DNA of 64,000 bases from Isoetes taiwanensis. Lineage: Eukaryota > Streptophyta > Lycopodiopsida > Isoetales > Isoetaceae. Where the stretch lies: NCBI GenBank assembly GCA_021234155.1, contig JAJEKV010000030.1, positions 17,350,003 to 17,414,002 on the forward strand. The letters are read 5' to 3'. Position numbers and translations under genes: made by a program. Shown here one piece after another: positions 56,184-64,000 of this stretch (position 1 is the first letter of the stretch; every line of letters starts with the position of its first letter). The notes beneath the pieces were generated by a model, which was not told where the DNA came from, did no database searches, and was given only the letters and a program-made list of their open reading frames with translations.

Positions 56184-56737
56184 CTTATACAAATGATAAT
56201 CTCATACTCAAAGCATATTGTGATGCGGATTGGGCATCAGATCTGGATCATAGGAAATCCACTTCAGGTTTCTCAATTATATTAGGAGGTGCAGCAGTAT
56301 CTTGGAAGTCTAAGAAACAATCAAGCATTGCAATGTCCTCAGCAGAGGCAGAATATGCTGCCACAACCTTGGCTGCGAAAGAAATAATTTGGTCCAGGAG
56401 ATTGTTAGACGAACTTGGAATAAAACAGGTTGATCCAACAATATTACTGTGTGACAGTCTTAGTTGCATAGCAATTACAAAGAATCCGGTTCTGCACCAA
56501 AGAACTAAGCATATAGAATTACATATGCACTTTATCAGAGAAATGGTGGCAAAACAGTATATTTCTATTCAGTATATCAAAACAAATGATCAAGCAGCTG
56601 ATATCTTTACAAAAGCCTTGTCACAGGTGAAGCTGAATGAGTTTAAGTCAGTACTTGGTATAAGTAATAGAACAGAAGATACAGGTTCAAATTCTGATAG
56701 AAAACTTTGTTGCAAGATTACAGAAGATATAACCTGA
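56159..56737 (+). pseudogene. Copia RNase H domain, out of frame after an internal deletion
   Basis: In frame 2 relative to the gag-pol ORF: YCDADWASDLDHRKSTSG, SSAEAEYAATTLAAKEIIW and KHIELHMHFIREM, the conserved copia RNase H blocks with catalytic D in CDADWA and E in SAEAEYA. TGA at 56735-56737 is the natural end of Pol. The usual VGSLMY...RYLKGT segment expected just before it is missing, placing the deletion near 56155-56160. Confidence 0.9.
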
Positions 56738-56745
56738 AAGGGAAG
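56736..56745 (+). promoter_or_regulatory. Copia polypurine tract
   Basis: GAAAGGGAAG lies immediately before the 3' LTR; this is the usual plus-strand primer position. Confidence 0.85.
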
Positions 56746-57022
56746 TGTTAAAATTGGTCAGGTTATATTTACTCTATGGTTCAATGGTTTTACATTCAAT
56801 GGTCCTAGGTTCAGATTTTAAAGGGATCGAAGTTTGGAAACTGCCCTTTTGGGGTCGAAACTTGGCCAAATCATCTGAATCCAGGCAGCAGGAACGGATC
56901 TCGGTGCCTTCACCGACGGATAGATCATTTAACATGATCGGAATTGGTCTGGCATAGCATTGGGTGTGCCGGATCCTATAAAACAGAAGGAGATCGTAAC
57001 TGGTATTGTGCTAATAATGTGT
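56746..57022 (+). repeat. Copia 3' LTR, interrupted
   Basis: Matches the first 277 bp of the 5' LTR with three substitutions, then breaks at AATGTGT where the gypsy LTR begins. The remaining ~169 bp should lie beyond the gypsy element, outside the window. Confidence 0.9.
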
Positions 57023-57023
57023 A

Positions 57024-58645
57024 TGTGACGTTCCAAGTATTTATACGGTATATGCATAAATACATTGACACGTCACCCAGTACATATATGCCACCATGGG
57101 GTATGGTAGCCTAGGGGGTTGACCTAAAAGGGATTTAATTAGCTATGTTAATTAAACTATTAAGGATAATAACCTATGATTAAGGAAATTAATAATTAAG
57201 AAGGATAATTAAACCAATTATGGTTTGGGAAGGCGCCACCTGGCCAAACTCGATTGGCCAGCATGGGGACTACTATTTGGATCCAATTAGGTGGATCACC
57301 ACCCCCGTATCAGCCAGAATCGAACCAGTTGAGCGCCCAAGGAGCAGTTGAGCGCCCAAGCACTGTTACTGACCTCACCAAAATCACTGAACAACCACTA
57401 GCTGTTGCTGCCGCCCTACCTACAGCACCATGAAAGCACCCCAGGATAACAGTTCCAGCCGAAACACGGGTTAGTAGCAGATTAGCTTGTAAATTGTAGG
57501 ATTGCACTTCAGTACTCTCTTTGCTGATCGCTTTGTTGAGATTAACCCTTCTCTGGTAAGTAGGATTACATTTCAATTATGAATGGTGCTCTGTTAAGGA
57601 ATTGGTTGATGTATCTATGAAGTATTTCGGTAGCTTCCATTTAACAGGGGCTTAAAGGGGGGTAGAGATCTCTGAGCTCATGTATGATAGTATGCTCCTA
57701 GATAGAGTCCTGTAATATTCCCATTAGATGCGGCCTGTGTGCAAGAGACCACCGGGTCGTAGACGCTATGGTCTGGCTTAGCACCAGAAAAGGGACACAG
57801 TGGTGAAGTGGGGGGTGGGGTCTTGCACGAACATAAAAGGCTCCTGAGACTCCTACAGTAGGCTAGGCCTGATAGCCGGTCACGTAGAGGGCCGGGTATG
57901 GGTCTGACACTCCCTGGGTGTAGAGATGTGATCCGTATGGAGCATCTTGCACTTTGAGTAGATTTAGGGTGAGTAAGTTGGGTACGGATGCGGGGGTCGC
58001 TGATGCGGCACGTATTCTCTAGCTCACCCATGGAACCACTGTGATCCTGGAAGGGGACGCTTCCCTGACCAGCCTCATCGGACCGGGGCGTCATGAACCC
58101 TGGAGTAGACTCACAAAGGGTGATACCTTGAGTCTGCATATCCGGAAGGCTATAGCGAAGCCATAGCGTGGATCGACCCATCTGCAAAGTGTGCACAGGA
58201 GCGGCGGATGGAGTGGACAACCCTAGCCGATGTTCTATGCCAGCCAACGCCATGCCAAGACTCGGTCTGCTGATCTCTTGAGACCCAGCCGTCAGTCGAT
58301 TCTCACTGGAGTCTGAACTGGGGTAGAACCTGGGGTTTGGGGTGTTTTCTTAGTTTTAGATGCATCTTCTTTGCCGATGGTATTTGGATGGATGCGCCAC
58401 CCTTCGTGGTGGTTATTTATATGTGATTTATGTTGTGTGCTAACCCTTGTATTCATGCTTCCGCGACGTAGGAGCCCATCGAAGGCGTGGGCCGAATGAC
58501 ACCTCCGTGCCCTTCACTCGAGCATCTCTACGTAGATGGCCCGGGTCAGACGGAGGGCCCTGCTCATGGCGAGATGGTCGCCATGGGAGGGGAAAGTCCC
58601 CGTATGTATACGGCCGGGGGTCGTATATATTCAGGGAGCGTCACA
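57024..58645 (+). repeat. Gypsy 5' LTR (1622 bp)
   Basis: Starts TGTGACG and ends CGTCACA, an exact 7-base inverted terminal repeat, directly followed by a primer-binding site. GC content rises after about 57650. The open frames inside (57310-57576 and 57678-58253 on minus, 58447-58737 on plus) show no domains and are taken as chance frames. Only one LTR is in the window. Confidence 0.85.
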
Positions 58646-58646
58646 G

Positions 58647-58660
58647 TGGTATCAGAGCCG
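58647..58660 (+). promoter_or_regulatory. Gypsy primer-binding site
   Basis: TGGTATCAGAGCCG, one base after the LTR end, complementary to the 3' end of initiator tRNA-Met. Confidence 0.88.
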
Positions 58661-59318
58661 TGATTTCGGTTGCTCGAAATCATAGCACTGGCCAAACCCT
58701 AACTCGTAGTTCGTTAGTTAGGAGGAGGCTAACCTAGTGTGTTGCTTAGTCCTCTTTGATGCTTGGCTTTGTGTTAGGTTAAAGTAAGACATTGTAGGTT
58801 TAAAGAAGTTAGGGCGACTGGAGGCCCCAAGTTTGGAGGGGTTATAAATTTTTGTAGGTAGTTTAAATGAAGGAGAAAGTGGTTCCATTGGATCGGGCGT
58901 ACCCCAAATACCCTAGGACAGTCGTCGCTGGCAGAAAAATGGTCAAGGGAAGGCCCGAAAGTCAACTCGGGCGCCGCTTGATTTTTGTCGCCTTGCAGTC
59001 GCGGTGGGAGAGCGTAGAATGCAGCCGGCGCCCGACCGTATGTTTCGCGTATTTCTGCCATATAAATATCTTTTTAATAAAGAAATAAAAAGTTAATAGA
59101 AAAATTTTAAAAATTTAAAAAAAGTTAGCCGGCCGTTACAGATATTACTTTCGCCTTGTCTTCAGCGCCTCCGCCTGCCGGAACCGCCGCCCACCATCGC
59201 CACCAGATCCGACCTTGCTTCTTCGCCCTAGTTCCTCGCTAACCCTAGTGCCCTCACTGCCGCTTCCCTAGCCGCAAGCGCCTACCGCCTGTTCTTCTAG
59301 ACCTTACCGCCATAAGCC
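58661..59318. other. Gypsy 5' untranslated region
   Basis: Leader between the primer-binding site and ORF A. A C/T-rich stretch (about 59155-59310) lies just before the ATG. Open frames here (58774-59061 minus, 58867-59088 plus) lack motifs. Confidence 0.55.
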
Positions 59319-60578
59319 ATGGCCAACACTAAGAGTGCTCCGGACCCTACTACCCTCACCATAGCAGAGATTTATGCCTTGATCGCCCGGCACATGGCTA
59401 CTGACCCGGCCTTCATCGACATACTTCTGGACGAGTTGGTGAACCGGTTCGAGAACAATGATAGGATCCCCTATCCTATTTACCACTTCTCGGAGCCATT
59501 CTTGATCCGACTGAACCTCCGCCAGCTTCCTTACACCATGGCCGAGCAACCTGACTTGGTCATGATGCTGATTAAGTTCTACCATCCCGAATGTGAATGA
59601 CACACCGAGGAGGGGGACATAAGGGACGAGGCCGACCACATCAGAAACTTGGCCAGGGAGGATGATCGCCGAGAAATAGAACGAGCCGATATGGCAGCTC
59701 GGGGTAGGGAATATCGGTACCTGGGGGATGGCGTTGCCGTTATAGATGGCAGGGCCATCGAGATTCCCCCATACCGATGGGATGAGGATTCCCGCAGCTT
59801 CATATGGGGGCAGATCCCTGATATCAGCATTGATTATCTAATAACCATCCAGATTGATATGAGTCAGCGGCGTAACCGGTACCACGCTGAACTTCTTCGC
59901 CGCAGCGTAGCACAACATTACGCTCAGGTTGAAGAAGACCTTAGGAGATCCCGGGAGTTCCGGGAAGAGCAGGAGAGGATCCAACGGGAGAAGGAGGAAA
60001 CGGCTCGGCAAGACCAGCCGAACCCACAGGGGGAAGGGGCATCTGGGAGTGGGCAGGGCCCAACCCCAACAGAGCATACGACGGTGAAACACCGGAGGAA
60101 GGCCGTCGCCCGGAAGTCCGGTAGTCAATACAAGGAAAAGTTAAAGACTGTCGGCGCTTTTGGCAAGAACGCGAGCTCCAGCCGGCGGCAGGAGCGGGTG
60201 GATGCGACCCGACCCCGTGTTGGGGCAAGACTATGCCTGCACCAAGGGGGCCGCCTCCTAACCCTGCTCCACAGAGGAAACCCCATCGGTACCGACCTGG
60301 CACTGTCGCCTTACGGGGAGATCCGTAAGTTTCAGAAGTCAACCCAACTTCTGATACGGAAGCTTCCCTTTCAGAGGTTGGTTCGGGAGATTGCCCAGGA
60401 GTTCAAGACCGACCTCCGCTTCCAGACTTTTGCCATTTTGGCACTCCAAGAGGCTGCGGAGGCTTATCTAGTGGCACTTTTTGGTGATGCCAACCTTTGC
60501 GCAATCCACGCAAAGAGGGTCACCATTATGCCTAAGGATTTAGCCCTCGCCCGCAGGATTCGGGGGGAGCATCCTTAG
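59319..60578 (+). CDS. Pre-gag ORF A: unknown N-terminal region fused to histone H3 domain
   Basis: ATG 59319 opens a frame that runs to TAG 60576-60578, broken by one TGA at 59598-59600. Residues 1-93 ([16 protein letters not shown]) are unknown. 59649 onward continues with an Arg/Glu-rich coiled-coil-like part ([19 protein letters not shown]) and a Gly/Gln/Pro-rich linker. A basic tail with ARKSG (60108-60119) recalls the ARKS motif of H3 tails. [13 protein letters not shown], identical to canonical H3, is encoded at 60278-60316 but in frame 2. A one-base excess in GGGG (60315-60318) returns to frame 0, giving [20 protein letters not shown], then [27 protein letters not shown] and [20 protein letters not shown] to the end RGEHP. 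The H3 part spans about 100 residues (H3 36-135), with canonical RKLPFQRL rather than CENP-A features. The annotated piece is therefore disrupted here; other copies may be intact. Confidence 0.85.
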
Positions 60579-60778
60579 CATATTTTGCTGAGTTTCCGCA
60601 TTGTAAATATTTTTTTGAGATTTAATAAAAACTTTTTGTTTTGTATTAAGAACCTTTTATTTGGTGTTAAATACGAAAATGCTGACGTCAGCATAATAAA
60701 AAGGGTTAAAAAGATTCTTCAAAGTTTCATTTCATTTGTCATATCTGTTTTTCTTGCTTTCTCCTCCCTTCTAGTGCC
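60579..60778. promoter_or_regulatory. Inter-ORF region with AATAAA and TGACGTCA palindrome
   Basis: Downstream of ORF A, TTTAATAAAAAC (about 60620) could act as a polyadenylation signal. GCTGACGTCAGC near 60680-60691 is a perfect palindrome around TGACGTCA, a bZIP-type site. A pyrimidine tract ending CCCTTCTAG (60756-60774) just before the next ATG looks like a 3' splice site, so ORF B may be expressed by splicing or from its own transcript. All inference. Confidence 0.45.
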
Positions 60779-62177
60779 ATGGCAGCCACCGACCTTCTTG
60801 CATGGTATCAAGACGGAGAGCATTGGGATCCGCAAGTGCCTTTGACCTGTTGCGGCCCTTGCTATGCCAGCGCCTAGACCTCATCACTAACATGCAGCGG
60901 CACCCAGATTATGCCGGGTTTTTAGACTTTTACATGGAGGAGATGCTTCCTTTGTGTATCCCTCTTGGGGATCCTCCTCAAAAGTATCTAGAACGGGAGG
61001 TAGTCCGGGATATGTTAGGGGGCGACACCCATGCGTATGATGTGCTGAAAGGAAAGCTCAGATGGGGCAAACACCTGCCCGTTGTGCAGCATCAGGGGCG
61101 ACAATATCTTGAGGTTGCCTTCGCCCTAGCCATCCTCATGGACCAATACGTCGAGGATGAAACTTTGCCTGTAGAGAAAGGCAAACTCCCTGAATCTTTC
61201 GAGGAGGGAGAAGATGAGCACATAGGTATGGGCGACTTCGCCCGTTGGAAGCAGTTAGCAGAGGAGATGCCACCACGCCGGGAACAAGCTGCACGCTTGT
61301 CAGGGCTGGACGCCCTTCCAGTTGTGTATCACCAAGGGCAAGAATATCTTCTCTTGGATGATATCATCTGGACCTATCACATGGTGGCCGGGTTTAAGCA
61401 CCGGCGTAAGGACCATGTGCTCTATGAGTTAGCGGAGTACGTATGGATGATTTAATCGACTTCGCTCCTATTGCGCTTCCCCCGGAGGTGCAGCAGTTAC
61501 TCCAGTTCCGACAGGACACCATAGAGCTAGCTGAGACTTTGCTACGGCTTCGGGAACTGGTGATGCAGGATCCGACCTCTCAGCCCTCGCCGGATGCCTT
61601 TACAGCTATGGGACCTCATGTTCCCAACATTAATATGGTTGAGATTCCCTCCGATTCGGATGAGGAAGGAGAGGATCTATACCATAATCCTGCTCATCTG
61701 AAGGAAGAGCAGCAATAACTCAAGGAAGAAGAAGTCCCTATGGACTTAGACAAGGAGGTGGCCACGTCAGAGACCCCGCAAGGCAAGGTATTGGGAAACC
61801 ACCTTACCCACTTCTTCTTATCAGCTTTTCGACAGGGGCAAGTTCTTTTTATAGCCCGAGATTTAGGGCCGGAGGCTGAAGCTTCATGGTGGACCCTCCG
61901 TGCTCTCTCCACATTGGCCGGGCACAAGAAGCTTCCCTATCGTACGTTTACTTATGTACTCGTGCGACGGGATCTTGCCCTGACGGCCTTGGGACAAGAC
62001 ATTGCACCCTGGATGAGCATGAAGCTCCTTACGGCAGCCCCATTGGCTGTTGCCTACCCGCCAGAGATTGCTTCCATTGCGGCTGCCACAGTAGACCCAG
62101 GGGTGACTCTACTACGACACCGACCGCTGCTACCACCTCCTCGGTCTACGAATGAAGAGGGAGGACCTAGCTCTTAA
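60779..62177 (+). CDS. Pre-gag ORF B, unknown retroelement protein (frameshifted)
   Basis: ATG 60779 gives MAATDLLAWYQDGEHWDPQ in frame 2. The coding sense then continues in frame 1 (60802-61455) with FDLLRPLLCQRLDL, FLDFYMEEMLPLCIP and LPVVQHQGRQYLEVAFALAI. A related motif, LPVVYHQGQEYLLLDDIIW, appears about 90 residues later, so there is an internal repeat. 61443-61718 and 61740-62177 follow in frame 0 with one TAA between (61716-61718): an acidic SDSDEEGEDLY stretch, then LTHFFLSAFRQGQVLF. These are probably parts of one protein of roughly 460 residues that has taken frameshifts and a stop. No known domain; distant similarity to 32112-32699. Function unknown. Confidence 0.6.
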
Positions 62178-62400
62178 ATAATTGTATTACGCACTTTGCA
62201 TTGCGTATAGTTGTAGAATTTTAGTCTGGCATTTTCTTAAACCATTTTATAATATGATATACCATCTTTTATCAATTGCGATTATTGTCTCAATGAATAC
62301 AATTAAGATTGTTCTCTTCCATGATGTGTTCTTCTATCTGTTACAGTTTAGGGCATAACGAAATTGTTCAATGTTCTATATTCATTTCTATCGTCTTACA
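62178..62400. other. Inter-ORF AT-rich region
   Basis: AT-rich trailer of ORF B. TTCATTTCTATCGTCTTACAG at 62380-62400 resembles a 3' splice site just before ORF C. Confidence 0.4.
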
Positions 62401-62859
62401 GAAGAAACACTCGAAGAATATGAGGAGAGGATTACCGATCTGATAAGGAGAGATGATCCAGGGCCGCCAGAATAGGATTATGGCCAAAGATATGGGGAGT
62501 ACCCGGAATGGGACGAAGGTTATGAGATAGAACCTGCACCACCAGGGGAGTCCTATGATCCAGCCAAGGGGATGGAGATAGTTAGCATTCTCAGGGAACG
62601 AACCTACGAGGACCTGAAACAAACTCTTCGCCGCACATGGGACTATTGGGACATGTCCAGGCACGAAGCTTTCGAGGATGTCAACGACCACCTGTGGCAA
62701 ATCTTCTATGCTTTAAGGAGGCTTTTCAATCTCCTTATTATTAGCCCAACGCTGGATTACCAACCTGTTATCGTTCAGGCCTGGGCACGTTACAAGCTCG
62801 TTAGGGCTGTACGTGAAAGTGTTCGCTACTCAATCCTCTACCCATTTGCGAACCCCTAG
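62401..62859 (+). CDS. Pre-gag ORF C, unknown retroelement protein
   Basis: Open frame from 62401 after an acceptor-like TTACAG, with one TAG at 62473-62475. It has no ATG near its start, which fits use as a spliced exon. The first part is acidic and Tyr/Pro-rich (EYPEWDEGYEIEPAPPGES); the second is helical with many aromatic residues (TLRRTWDYWDMSRHEAFED, LWQIFYALRRLFNLLI). From the ATG at 62572 an uninterrupted 95-codon frame runs to TAG 62857-62859. No domain is recognised. An AATAAAG lies about 110 bp downstream (near 62973). Confidence 0.5.
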
Positions 62860-63125
62860 GGCCTGGTCTTTTCAGTTTTGTTTTGTTGTTATGCTGTCTG
62901 TGAGTTAAACTTCAAGTCTCCGCTGTATCATGTTTGTTTCTGTATCATACTCTTGTATCAACTTTTGGCAGTAATAAAGTGTGGAACGTTAATGAAATAA
63001 TAGTTTTCTCTTGTAATAAGAATCTTTGCCACTATATTCTTTCTTGTATTCTCTTTCTCTACCCACTCCGCAATGACAATTTTGTGGGACTTTATGTTAC
63101 TATAATTCTGCTTATACTTTCATGT
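62860..63125. other. Inter-ORF region before gag
   Basis: T-rich trailer with CAGTAATAAAGTGTGG near 62970, a plausible polyadenylation signal. No coding potential is seen. Confidence 0.4.
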
Positions 63126-64000
63126 ATGCTCGATATAGACGGTGCACGCAACGCCGCCTGGCAGACGCCCTCCAATGCCAGTAGATTAACACCTGAACAG
63201 GAACTTATGCTAATGAAGAGGCAACTAGGCGAGTTGCAAGCTTATGTGCTGCATGCCAACCCACCACATCATACACCAGAAAACGGACCGGAGTTACCTT
63301 CGCAACCGCCAAGTCCGCCTGCACAGCAGCCATCTCCACCTGAAACCAGCCCTGTACCTGCACAAAGGAGGTCCCGTTCTAAACGTCGTCGCAGTTCCTC
63401 TAGGAATAGCGCCACCTCCTCACAATCAGCCACTTCTGTATCTTCTGAGTCGTCCGTATCAGCTGGTGACCATGCAAAGCGCCGGGATAAGGAATACCGC
63501 AAGACGGTTGATACAGCCATAACTAGTATATGGAAGAATAGGAAACTGGCCCAGTTTGATGGGAAATCTAGAGGCGCACTGAATGCAGAGTCCTGGTTGG
63601 ACAAAATGAAGGAGTTTGGGAAGTCCTATGGCATGACAGAAAAGGATACAGGAAAGGTTGCTACCACAAACCTTACAGGAGCTGCCCGTATTTGGTGGAA
63701 GGGCTATGCTAGAGTCAAGCATCTGGATAGAAGCAGGTGCAAGTTCAAAAAGTTTGCAAAAGCTTTTAAGTCGCATTATGTGCCTCGTGCGCACAAATGC
63801 CAACAAATTCAGACCTTCTACAGGCTAGAGCAGAAGGGTATGTCAGTCCAGGCCTACACTGATGAATTTATGCTTTGGTCAGACGTACCAGGTATGAATG
63901 AAAAGAGGGCAGTGGAGGGCTACATTGAAGGGTTGGCCCCATCAATCAAACGAATGGTTAAGGCCATAGACCCAAAATCAGTTGCGGAGGCTGAGGCTAA
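63126..64000 (+). CDS. Ty3/gypsy-type Gag (partial, open at window end)
   Basis: From ATG 63126 the frame is open for 291 codons to the window edge. The first ~120 residues are Pro/Ser/Arg-rich with a basic patch (RRSRSKRRRSSSR). From about residue 140 the retrotransposon Gag fold follows: LAQFDGKSRGALNAESWLDK, then TNLTGAARIWWKGYARV, FKKFAKAFKSHYVPRA and LEQKGMSVQAYTDEFMLW. These blocks (WL..., L.G.A..WW, F...F...Y.P, Q...SV..Y...F) are the signature of plant gypsy Gag, the structural shell protein that packages element RNA. No stop or shift is seen, in contrast to ORFs A-C. Zinc knuckle and Pol lie beyond the window. Confidence 0.88.
   Translation, partial: MLDIDGARNAAWQTPSNASRLTPEQELMLMKRQLGELQAYVLHANPPHHTPENGPELPSQPPSPPAQQPSPPETSPVPAQRRSRSKRRRSSSRNSATSSQSATSVSSESSVSAGDHAKRRDKEYRKTVDTAITSIWKNRKLAQFDGKSRGALNAESWLDKMKEFGKSYGMTEKDTGKVATTNLTGAARIWWKGYARVKHLDRSRCKFKKFAKAFKSHYVPRAHKCQQIQTFYRLEQKGMSVQAYTDEFMLWSDVPGMNEKRAVEGYIEGLAPSIKRMVKAIDPKSVAEAEA

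Larger units (their letters stand above)
52057..57022 (+). mobile_element. Ty1/copia LTR retrotransposon
   Basis: 5' LTR, primer-binding site, gag-pol, polypurine tract and a partial 3' LTR are all present in order. The shared part of the LTRs (about 277 bp) differs at only three positions I can count, so insertion was recent. The element sits inside a LINE. Its 3' LTR is cut at about 57022 by the gypsy LTR, so its own target-site duplication cannot be seen. A deletion in the reverse-transcriptase/RNase H junction makes it defective. Confidence 0.93.
57024..64000 (+). mobile_element. Ty3/gypsy-type LTR retrotransposon with pre-gag ORFs including histone H3 (runs off window)
   Basis: Order seen: 1.6 kb LTR, tRNA-Met-type primer-binding site, ORF A with C-terminal histone H3 domain, ORF B (two frames), ORF C, then Gag, still open at the window end. 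Protease, RT and integrase are not yet reached, so the gypsy assignment rests on the Gag. Inserted in the copia 3' LTR, it is the youngest layer here. Extra ORFs before gag are known in some Tat/Ogre elements; a histone there is not something I know of. Confidence 0.85.

Noticed and set aside
57678-58253. 191-codon minus ORF inside the gypsy LTR
   Set aside because: GC-rich LTR sequence without recognisable domains, antisense to the element; probably a chance frame.
59304-60342. Minus-strand ORFs opposite ORF A (59304-59639, 59838-60128, 59941-60342)
   Set aside because: Shadows of the plus-strand H3-fusion ORF; no domain in the minus reading.
59319-60578. A host CENH3 or H3 gene that merely sits near the LTR
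   Set aside because: The H3 part is continuous with a long N-terminal region in the same frame and lies between the primer-binding site and Gag. The core has canonical RKLPFQRL and no CENP-A loop insertion. A captured H3 within the element fits better, though an independent insertion is not formally excluded.

Overview
The window reads as gene-poor, transposon-dense nuclear DNA of a land plant. The evidence is plant-type GT-AG split genes, HSP70/NSN1/WDR4-type gene pieces, Ty1/copia and Ty3/gypsy retrotransposons, a Helitron and a Pack-MULE. The sequence alone does not fix the species; a large-genome plant such as a fern, lycophyte, bryophyte or gymnosperm would fit. Only one gene can be assembled completely: a six-exon RING-H2 E3 ubiquitin ligase on the minus strand (41646-43383).

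Layout: 1-1550 is the remnant of a retroelement module carrying a histone H3-like ORF (591-1154), followed by a regularly spaced palindrome array. 2000-13600 is decayed DNA with duplications and small coding-like scraps. 13600-18500 is a mosaic of same-strand, intron-containing pieces of three unrelated genes (HSP70, alpha-N-acetylglucosaminidase, WDR4), flanked by inverted arrays of a GAATCTT-type repeat. 18949-21185 is a non-autonomous Helitron on the minus strand with a long pyrimidine-rich body. 22390-25045 is one copy of a dispersed repeat (other copy 10640-11850), split by a 1.48 kb Pack-MULE that carries a receptor-kinase fragment. 30838-31473 is a short TIR element. 31870-33225 is a second retroelement-module remnant with an unknown ORF and the same kind of palindrome array. 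33483-35380 (minus) is a broken transposon-like ORF set. 36261-37535 is another gene-fragment mosaic (PWP1 plus nucleostemin-like NSN1). 44395-47230 holds a second Helitron copy, a retroposon-like insertion with tRNA-Tyr- and tRNA-Met-like segments, and a CACTA-like end.

The right third is a nested insertion series. A 5'-truncated LINE (50949-52056) is interrupted by a copia element (52057-57022), whose 3' LTR is interrupted by a large Ty3/gypsy element that begins at 57024 and runs off the window. Between its 1.6 kb LTR and its Gag the gypsy element carries about 3.5 kb of extra coding sequence. The first extra ORF is a long unknown region fused to an almost complete histone H3 domain (59319-60578, with one stop and frameshifts). 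Two further unknown ORFs follow, and then Gag (63126 onward).

The most unusual observation is this retrotransposon-encoded histone H3. A second, far more diverged H3-like ORF lies at the other end of the window, and a distant relative of the second unknown ORF lies at 32112-32699. Together they suggest an old retroelement lineage with a pre-gag module that includes a captured histone. Both H3 assignments rest on motif reading by eye, not on a search.
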